A stretch of DNA of 64,000 nucleotides from Glaciecola sp. KUL10 (GTDB lineage: Bacteria; Pseudomonadota; Gammaproteobacteria; Enterobacterales; Alteromonadaceae). Of this stretch, positions 58,422-64,000 are shown piece by piece. A model generated the notes under the pieces. The model worked only from the letters and a program-made list of their open reading frames with translations. It was not told the origin of the DNA and ran no database searches. Location of the stretch: assembly GCF_003203515.1 (NCBI RefSeq), contig NZ_BGNG01000011.1:57426-121425 (forward strand). The letters run 5' to 3'. A program made the position numbers and the translations under genes. How positions within the stretch are numbered: the first letter of the stretch is position 1; each line of letters opens with the position of its first letter.

Positions 58422-60839
58422 TTAAATGGGGATGATTGAATTACTTACAATACGCCCATCAAATGCTTTGATGATTTCTTGGATAGTTTCATCGTTGTTG
58501 ACAATATTTTCAGCATGACGTTGCCTCATATCATCAATTGCCTTTTGAATTTGCTCAGGGGTAGCATCAACTTCACCAATTTGCAGTTCAAGTTCTACTT
58601 CTTTGCCAAAGTGACTACACAAAGCTTCTATAATACTTTGTCTAGATTGGGGCTCGTTTAGATGCTGTTCGTTTTTACAGAGCCTTAAAACTACTTTATC
58701 GCCAGCACTGATTAGATTTGACTTAAGTAACAGCTGTTTGTTCAGCCCCTTAACATTTAAAGCTGAGAGTTGTTCAACCATCGAGCTCCATTTGTCGATT
58801 TGCTCCGCCTTTAGTAGCTTTTCACCCGAGTCTAAATAAGCTGAAATATCAATGTCTGCTGGTTTAGCTGCAATATTGGGGATACTGGGAGGACTGGGTA
58901 TAGCTTCTTCAGCTAACTCTGGAACAACATCCGACGCTGCGGCCTCGCTTTCATTAGTTTGAATCTCGTTAGCCGCTTGCGCATCCCCCGCATTATCAGA
59001 TGAAGACTCAGTACTACCACCTGCTTGCGTCGCATTGGCTTCAACTGCCTCCACTTCATTTGTAAGTGTCTCGGCCTCAGTTTCAGGCGGGTTGTCAGTG
59101 GTAACCCCAGCTTTTACATCATCTGCAAGGAAGCGGTTTAAGATATCACTCGGCTGACTTTTTTCTTTTACCTTTTGCGGTCTGCTTGTGACCGCTTTTT
59201 CTAAATCATCTTGAATTGCAAATAAGTCTTCAATGGCGGCAACACCGTCGATATCACTATCATCTTGTTGAATAGCAAGCGATTGCTTGTCTTCATCGGC
59301 TTGCGCTTCGATCTGATGCATTTCTTCAAAAAGCGGGGAAAGTGCTTCTTCGTCTTCATCAGCACTCATTGCCATCATCTGAGCATCAAAGTCATCGATT
59401 GGAGGTTCAACTTGTTCAACTTGTTCAACTTGTTCAACTTGTTCAACTTGTTCAACTTGTTCAACTTGTTCAACTTGTTCAACTTGTTCAACTTGTTCAA
59501 CTTGTTCAACTTGTTCAACAAGGGCATCGTCGTGTTGAAGCTGGGAATTTGCAAGTTTTTCTGTTTCTTTATCTACTAATTCTTGCGTTACTGCAGGCAT
59601 ATCCACAGCATCAAAATGCTGTTCAACGTCAGTTACCGACTTTCCCACATCGTCGGCGTCCCCGCTATTTTCAAGTTCGGGGGTTGCAGGTGCAGGATTT
59701 GGTCTAGTGCTTATGACTTCTGCGTGTTCACTCTTCAAATCGAGTTCAACGGGTGCTGCAGGACTAAAAGCTAACAAACGCAAAAGGGTCATCTGCAGAC
59801 CAGTAAGGGGGTCTGGAGCATAAGGTAAATCTTTCTTACCCTGTAAGGCAATCTGATAAAGCAGTTGAATATGTTCAGGTGTAACTGCCTTTGAAAGCTG
59901 ATAGAGCGCTTTGGGGCTCAGTGTTTCAACTTTACACACTTCTGGAACGATCTGCGTGAGACTAATTTGGTGAAATAATGAAAGAAGTTCAGAAATAACT
60001 TGTGAATAGTCTGGCGCGTGCATGCATATTTCATCAAGTAACTGCATCGCTTTTGCCGAGTTTTTTTCGATTATCGCTTTCGCTAGTTTTAATACATGGT
60101 TTTTATCGAGCAAACCTAACATTGCGATCACGACTTCATTACTGACTTCGTTATTACCTTGAGCAATGGCTTGGTCTGTCAAACTAAGCGCATCTCGCAT
60201 ACTGCCCTGTGCGGCGCGTGCCAAGTGAGATAAAGCCGCATCTTGATTGACTATATTTTCATTGCTTAACACATGCTTCAATTGCGATTGAATTTGCTCT
60301 CGGCTCAGTGCCTTTAAACTAAACTGCAAACACCTTGATAAGATTGTGATAGGTAATTTTTGCGGATCGGTTGTTGCCAGCAAAAACTTGACATGAGGTG
60401 GTGGCTCTTCAAGCGTTTTAAGCAGAGCATTAAAACTATGCTTGGACAACATATGCACTTCGTCGATCAGATAGACTTTAAATCGTCCTCTAGTCGGCTT
60501 GTATTGTACGTTATCTAAGAGCTCTCTTGTATCCTCTACTTTCGTTCGTGATGCGGCGTCGATTTCGAGGAGATCGACGTAACGACCTTGGTCTATATCC
60601 AAGCAGGCATTACACGTTCCACAAGGATTGGCGCTTTGCCCCGTCTCACAGTTTAGGCTTTTAGAAAAGATTCTAGCAATCGTTGTCTTACCCACACCAC
60701 GGGTACCGGTGAAAAGATATGCATGGTGCAGTTTGTCATTTGCTAAAGCATTGCTAATTGCTTTAACAACGTGTTCCTGCCCCACTAACTCAGAAAACTT
60801 CTGAGGTCGCCACTTCCTTGCTAGCACCTGATAGCTCAT
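58422..60839 (-). CDS. dnaX: DNA polymerase III subunit gamma/tau
   Basis: Clamp-loader ATPase of 805 residues, longer than E. coli tau (643). Domains I-III: Walker A GTRGVGKT (45-52), zinc Cys at 64, 73, 76 and 79, sensor motifs in LLATTDPQKLPITILSRC. A long linker (about 380-640) contains the perfect repeat (VEQ)12 at 440-475 and is very acidic. The tau-specific C-terminal domain follows (about 645-780). I did not see a clear A-AAA-AAG slippery site for making gamma. Starts six bases after the apt stop and precedes ybaB. Confidence 0.95.
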   Translation of the reverse strand: MSYQVLARKWRPQKFSELVGQEHVVKAISNALANDKLHHAYLFTGTRGVGKTTIARIFSKSLNCETGQSANPCGTCNACLDIDQGRYVDLLEIDAASRTKVEDTRELLDNVQYKPTRGRFKVYLIDEVHMLSKHSFNALLKTLEEPPPHVKFLLATTDPQKLPITILSRCLQFSLKALSREQIQSQLKHVLSNENIVNQDAALSHLARAAQGSMRDALSLTDQAIAQGNNEVSNEVVIAMLGLLDKNHVLKLAKAIIEKNSAKAMQLLDEICMHAPDYSQVISELLSLFHQISLTQIVPEVCKVETLSPKALYQLSKAVTPEHIQLLYQIALQGKKDLPYAPDPLTGLQMTLLRLLAFSPAAPVELDLKSEHAEVISTRPNPAPATPELENSGDADDVGKSVTDVEQHFDAVDMPAVTQELVDKETEKLANSQLQHDDALVEQVEQVEQVEQVEQVEQVEQVEQVEQVEQVEQVEQVEPPIDDFDAQMMAMSADEDEEALSPLFEEMHQIEAQADEDKQSLAIQQDDSDIDGVAAIEDLFAIQDDLEKAVTSRPQKVKEKSQPSDILNRFLADDVKAGVTTDNPPETEAETLTNEVEAVEANATQAGGSTESSSDNAGDAQAANEIQTNESEAAASDVVPELAEEAIPSPPSIPNIAAKPADIDISAYLDSGEKLLKAEQIDKWSSMVEQLSALNVKGLNKQLLLKSNLISAGDKVVLRLCKNEQHLNEPQSRQSIIEALCSHFGKEVELELQIGEVDATPEQIQKAIDDMRQRHAENIVNNDETIQEIIKAFDGRIVSNSIIPI
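59405..59521 (-). repeat. 9-bp coding minisatellite in dnaX
   Basis: Thirteen tandem 9-bp units, twelve GTTCAACTT (plus-strand reading) and a last GTTCAACAA, 117 bases in all, perfect apart from the final unit. On the coding strand it reads (GTTGAACAA)n, encoding Val-Glu-Gln twelve times. The unit is a multiple of three, so copy number can change without breaking dnaX. Confidence 0.95.
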
Positions 60840-60845
60840 TGCAGT

Positions 60846-61383
60846 TTACTCGCCTTCAAATTCACATAAACTAAAAGGCACGATCCCAGCTTTCTTGAGT
60901 CTTGCCTCTCCGCCAATTTCAGGCAAGTTTATGACAAAACCTGCATAGTCAGCTTTTCCACCCAATCGGCGAATGAGATTAGCGGTGGCCACCATCGTAC
61001 CGCCAGTGGCAAGTAGATCATCGATCATTAATACATTATCACCAGGACTGATAGCATCCTTATGGATTTCAAGGGTGTCGGTTCCGTACTCAAGTTGATA
61101 GTCTTCGCTGATCACTTCTCGTGGTAGCTTTTTAGGTTTACGCACTGGAACGAAGCCAATGCCCAGTTCCAAAGCTAGAGGTGCCCCAAACAAAAACCCA
61201 CGCGCCTCAGTGCCTACAATTTTATCAAATTTTATATTTGCAAAATTTGCTTTTAAAAAGTTCAATCGTCGCTTGAAACGCCTTATGATCGGAAAGAACG
61301 CTTGTTACGTCACGAAACAAAATACCTGGTTTAGGATAATTTGGAATGGTTGTAATGGCTGACTTGATTAGTTCAATTGTCAC
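60846..61383 (-). pseudogene. apt: Adenine phosphoribosyltransferase, split by a +1 frameshift
   Basis: Salvages adenine to AMP using PRPP. Downstream of the break (60846 to about 61250), all key motifs are present: [34 protein letters not shown] and the PRPP loop [15 protein letters not shown]. Upstream, from a GTG at 61383, another frame encodes the missing N-terminus MTIELIKSAITTIPNYPKPG then [10 protein letters not shown] to about codon 42. The two frames meet in a TTTTTAAAA (coding strand) run at 61251-61259; removing one T restores a normal protein of about 178 residues. It may be a real mutation, a sequencing indel, or less likely a programmed shift. A reading frame from TTG at 61265 gives only the truncated 139-residue part. 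Confidence 0.85.
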
Positions 61384-61400
61384 AGATTTACCTAGAAGTG

Positions 61401-61529
61401 TTAATTACTGAAAAAGAAGACCCACCAACCAGCGAGTATATGCATCAATGGAAAGGCTACAAGCGCAGCTAAAATTCCAAAAAAATACCAAACGTTAAAG
61501 ACTTCTTTAAATTCTGTATTATCGCCCAT
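61401..61529 (-). CDS. 42-residue membrane protein
   Basis: A short frame beginning MGDNTEFKEVFNVWYFFGIL and ending in a Trp/Phe-rich tail (WWVFFFSN). A polar N-terminus of about ten residues precedes one hydrophobic helix (about 14-34). GAGG lies eight bases before the ATG. It is 17 bases upstream of apt on the same strand. The good ribosome site, single clean helix and aromatic-rich end make it a believable small gene; function unknown. Confidence 0.55.
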   Translation of the reverse strand: MGDNTEFKEVFNVWYFFGILAALVAFPLMHILAGWWVFFFSN

Positions 61530-61589
61530 TTAATATACCTCATTGGCTGTCGATAAAATTACGAGTGCGAATAGTACTTGATCGAGATC

Positions 61590-61614
61590 AAAAAAAACAG
61601 GCTTTGATAGCCTG
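61590..61614 (-). terminator. Rho-independent terminator of the chemotaxis receptor gene
   Basis: On the minus strand CAGGCT-ATCAA-AGCCTG is followed by eight T residues, 38 bases beyond the receptor's stop. Classic form. Confidence 0.88.
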
Positions 61615-61652
61615 CAGATTTTTATGGGATATAGGATACGAGAGTTAGAGTA

Positions 61653-63218
61653 CTAATCTGCTTTATAACCGATCCTAAATCCACCCCAGTGTTTTCCATT
61701 CACGTATATTGGCGCAGATAAATCATGCATTATTTCGCCAGTGTCTCGTTTATAGGTTTGTAGTAAAAACTTTTTAGTATGAGCACCACAGCGCGCGCCA
61801 GTATAGTCATCGAATATTCGTTTAGTCCTGTTAGATACTAAATCGGTGTCGTAATCCCCTGTTAATGGCTTAGAAAAACATAAATTATGCGTTGGAAAGT
61901 AACCTTGAGTATTGACTGCGCCAGCATAAATTATGTCATCATTATTATTCAAAATGGGTTCTTGAATATCTGGTAATACTTTATCAGTGAATGAATCAAA
62001 TTTTGTGCTGTGTTTGACTGGATTAGTGTTTGGTATCACTTTGTAGTCTTTATCAAATAGTGATGAATGATTGATTTGATTCTTTGAGATAGCAACTTCA
62101 AATAACATACCAATATCATTTGCCGCTTTTATTGCGATCTCAGCAATTTCAATATTTCTATCTGATACAGAAAATTCGCTTAATGAAGTAAATATTTCCT
62201 CTGTATGATGTGAAAGCTCAAGGACTTTGCTTGAAACTTCTGTAAGCTCTTTTTGCAGATTTTCAGTTGATTCAAACAGGGTGTCTGCATTAACTGAAAT
62301 ACCCGCATTAACACTCTCACTTTCTTGCACTTGTTGTGCGAGTAAATCCATACTTTCTTTTGCAGATTTGGCCGTATCAGCTGAATCACTGACTTTACTG
62401 GTCGCTTCATTTACCAGTTCGGTCATCTCCTGCCCTTCAGATGATACCAAATTGATAGACTTTACTGACTGGTCACTGTTATCAAGAATTTTAGATAATA
62501 CAGACTCGATACTTTGTGTTGCTTCTGTTGTGCGCTTTGCTAAATTTCGAACTTCATCTGCAACAACAGCAAACCCTCGACCTTGCTCCCCTGCTCTGGC
62601 TGCTTCGATTGCGGCGTTTAGTGCTAGCATATTTGTCTGGTCTGCTAATTGATTGATCGTTTCAACGATATTAGAAATATCACTCGCATTTGATCGCAAC
62701 TCGAGAAGAAGCGTGTTTGTAGTTTGGATTTGATCTTCCAATATCTGTTGCTTAGTGCTCGTTTTAACGAGCAATGCAGCAGATTGTTGCGACATAACTT
62801 CTGAATTTCCGATCTTGTCCACTACATCATTTGTTAATGTACTTACATTAGAATTGGACGATTCTAATGTTTTAACTCTATCTGCTATTTGTTTACTGTT
62901 GCCAACCTGCTCGTGAAAAAGACCTGATAACTTTTCAACAAAGAACGAAACACTTGCACTTTCAATCGCGATTTTAGAAGAGTTTTTGGCAATGACAGAA
63001 ACTGTGTCTGCGAGACTATTAGCCTGTTTATGTTCATTAGCTGAGAGATCAACGCCATCACTATCTTTAGCGGACGATAGACGATGTTGACTCAAGACTA
63101 TTAACGTAGCAAAACTCAGCGCAACGATACCAATAATGAAGTTAGAATCTAAATCGTAGTGCAAGCAAATAAAACAGACAACAATACTCACGATCGAAGT
63201 CAAAATCATTTTTAACAT
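61653..63218 (-). CDS. Methyl-accepting chemotaxis protein with C-terminal sensor-like domain
   Basis: A 521-residue chemoreceptor with an unusual layout: two N-terminal helices (about 3-20 and 25-43) with almost no periplasmic loop, then a signalling coiled coil whose tip is [42 protein letters not shown] (about 190-230). The C-terminal about 145 residues form a separate globular domain with HSSLFDKDY, a [18 protein letters not shown] segment and a final [11 protein letters not shown]. This domain occurs at the C-terminus of other receptors, and its conserved His and Cys suggest a cytoplasmic ligand or cofactor site. It probably senses an internal signal such as redox or a metabolite. Confidence 0.88.
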   Translation of the reverse strand: MLKMILTSIVSIVVCFICLHYDLDSNFIIGIVALSFATLIVLSQHRLSSAKDSDGVDLSANEHKQANSLADTVSVIAKNSSKIAIESASVSFFVEKLSGLFHEQVGNSKQIADRVKTLESSNSNVSTLTNDVVDKIGNSEVMSQQSAALLVKTSTKQQILEDQIQTTNTLLLELRSNASDISNIVETINQLADQTNMLALNAAIEAARAGEQGRGFAVVADEVRNLAKRTTEATQSIESVLSKILDNSDQSVKSINLVSSEGQEMTELVNEATSKVSDSADTAKSAKESMDLLAQQVQESESVNAGISVNADTLFESTENLQKELTEVSSKVLELSHHTEEIFTSLSEFSVSDRNIEIAEIAIKAANDIGMLFEVAISKNQINHSSLFDKDYKVIPNTNPVKHSTKFDSFTDKVLPDIQEPILNNNDDIIYAGAVNTQGYFPTHNLCFSKPLTGDYDTDLVSNRTKRIFDDYTGARCGAHTKKFLLQTYKRDTGEIMHDLSAPIYVNGKHWGGFRIGYKAD

Positions 63219-63427
63219 AAGTAAACTCCAAAGCTTTACTCAGTAATAAGGTATTTACATATGATCATTATCGGCTTTTTCGAACATTTTATAACTATTT
63301 TGTATTACTTGGTTTAAAACGCATTCAAAAGCTAAAGTTGGGTTTTAAGAAAAGGGGTATTTTTGAGGGCTTTTATGTGTTTAACGTGTTTATGCTAGAT
63401 TCTCGCGCAAACTATTTATGGATGTAT

Positions 63428-63453
63428 AAAAAAGCAGCTTCGTCCCTGAAGCT
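63428..63453 (-). terminator. Rho-independent terminator of the EF-hand gene
   Basis: On the minus strand AGCTTC-AGGGAC-GAAGCT, then GC and six T residues, 37 bases past the EF-hand stop. Confidence 0.78.
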
Positions 63454-63489
63454 TAAATCGAAAATTGTTTCTAACGCACTCGAACCTTT

Positions 63490-63723
63490 TTATTTCAGCC
63501 CGGTCGCGACAAATTCTTCCCCACTCAGCACACCGTTTTTGTCCAAGTCGAGCGCATCAAATAATTTGCTTAATTGTTCATGACTTTGCGCTTCTACTTT
63601 TGAAATGACTCCATCAGAATTTGTATCAAGTGTAACGAAAAGATCGTCTGCTGCTTGTGCAAATCCAAATGCTGCAATAGAACAAAAAACAAGAGCCGCT
63701 GTATCAAAGTTAAATTTTTTCAT
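63490..63723 (-). CDS. Small secreted EF-hand protein
   Basis: A 77-residue exported protein with a signal peptide (cleavage after AQA, residue about 24) and a pair of EF-hand calcium loops, DTNSDGVISKVE (33-44) and DLDKNGVLSGEE (59-70), both with full coordinating residues. The start at 63723 follows GAGGA by eight bases; an earlier start at 63756 would add 11 residues before the signal. Likely a periplasmic calcium-binding protein. It is a single-gene unit with its own terminator. Confidence 0.82.
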   Translation of the reverse strand: MKKFNFDTAALVFCSIAAFGFAQAADDLFVTLDTNSDGVISKVEAQSHEQLSKLFDALDLDKNGVLSGEEFVATGLK

Positions 63724-63892
63724 GGGTAAATCCTCTAGTAAGCAGACTGGCCTCATGCCGGTCTTACTTCGCTATAGCAGAGAATATACCAATACTATTT
63801 ACATATTAATTTTCAATCACTTATGATTTTTATCTTGAATTTTTCATGCTAATAAGTCGCAAATTAAATACAGTCTTAAAGGTGCCACTTAA

Positions 63893-63924
63893 GGAACAAT
63901 AGGGTCAGGGAACAATAGGGTCAG
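63893..63924. repeat. Exact 16-bp tandem repeat containing AATAGGGTCAG
   Basis: GGAACAATAGGGTCAG occurs twice head to tail. GGGTCAG motifs are common at the ends of REP-associated (RAYT/IS200-like) transposase elements, so this may be the edge of such an element beyond the window; that link is inferred. The rest of 63757-64000 is AT-rich with no gene I can support. Confidence 0.6.
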
Positions 63925-64000
63925 TGTTAACCAAAACGACTATAAAATTTTAACTCTATGAACAAGGTGCTCATGCAATTGAACAATAACTTAAAATGAA

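Noticed and set aside
59265..59707. Plus-strand frames with FNL or VQL repeats
   Set aside because: Antisense readings of the dnaX 9-bp minisatellite with no start signal.
58422..60839. Programmed frameshift site in dnaX for the gamma form
   Set aside because: I did not see an A-AAA-AAG type slippery site with a following hairpin near the expected position.
60846..61265. apt as a complete 139-residue gene starting at TTG 61265
   Set aside because: It lacks the family's N-terminal 40 residues, which are found in another frame immediately upstream.
63338..63583. Plus-strand 81-codon frame
   Set aside because: Overlaps the well-supported EF-hand gene and its terminator; composition is not protein-like.

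Overview
The window comes from the chromosome of a moderately AT-rich marine gammaproteobacterium, most likely an Alteromonadales/Alteromonadaceae relative. The pointers are the gene families (sigma factor next to DUF3379, many GGDEF/EAL proteins, a sodium-coupled proline symporter, a multi-subunit Na+/H+ antiporter) and the block apt-dnaX-ybaB-recR-htpG-adk, which has the same order in E. coli. This taxonomic placement is inferred; there is no rRNA in the window. I saw no tRNA, rRNA, CRISPR array, prophage or intact insertion sequence.

Layout. 1-6.7 kb: a Bat-type operon (BatA, a BatB-TPR fusion, BatD) and a DUF885 lipoprotein. 6.7-13.1 kb: a PleD-like diguanylate cyclase, a thioesterase, an ECF sigma factor with its DUF3379 partner, PutP, and an EAL-HDOD protein. 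13.3-19 kb: sulfate activation genes in the unusual order cysD-cysC-cysQ-cysN, a terminator, then an SLC13-type permease. 19-25.5 kb: hrpB and several small secreted or membrane proteins of unknown role. 25.5-35 kb: histidine biosynthesis, led by a clear His leader peptide (four His codons in a row) and attenuator, then hisG-D-C-B-H-A. An ilvE-type aminotransferase with its own leader region separates hisA from hisF, and a 550-bp cluster of palindromic and tandem repeats separates hisF from hisIE. A small heat shock protein follows. 36.3-43.8 kb: a ten-gene Mrp-like cation/proton antiporter operon in which MrpA is split and three separate proton-pump-like subunits are encoded. 44-52.8 kb: a 1323-residue hybrid sensor with GGDEF and EAL domains, AlkC-type DNA alkylation repair, a GH13 glycosidase, a TauE/SafE permease, DUF2244 and GAF proteins. 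53-61.5 kb (minus strand): the apt-dnaX-ybaB-recR-htpG-adk block, with two unrecognised genes between ybaB and recR. 61.5-64 kb: a chemotaxis receptor, an EF-hand protein and a short tandem repeat.

Points most worth a second look: apt is split by a +1 frameshift in a T/A homopolymer; dnaX carries a perfect 9-bp minisatellite giving (VEQ)12; the his operon has been interrupted twice; a perfect 29-bp inverted repeat (MITE-like) lies in front of hisIE; hisIE runs about 20 residues past its usual end into a candidate heat-shock promoter; and a 42-residue membrane protein, too short for usual gene calling, lies beside apt. I did not find a convincing entirely new defence or mobile system. The strongest candidate for an under-described system is the split Mrp-type antiporter with its conserved small subunit.
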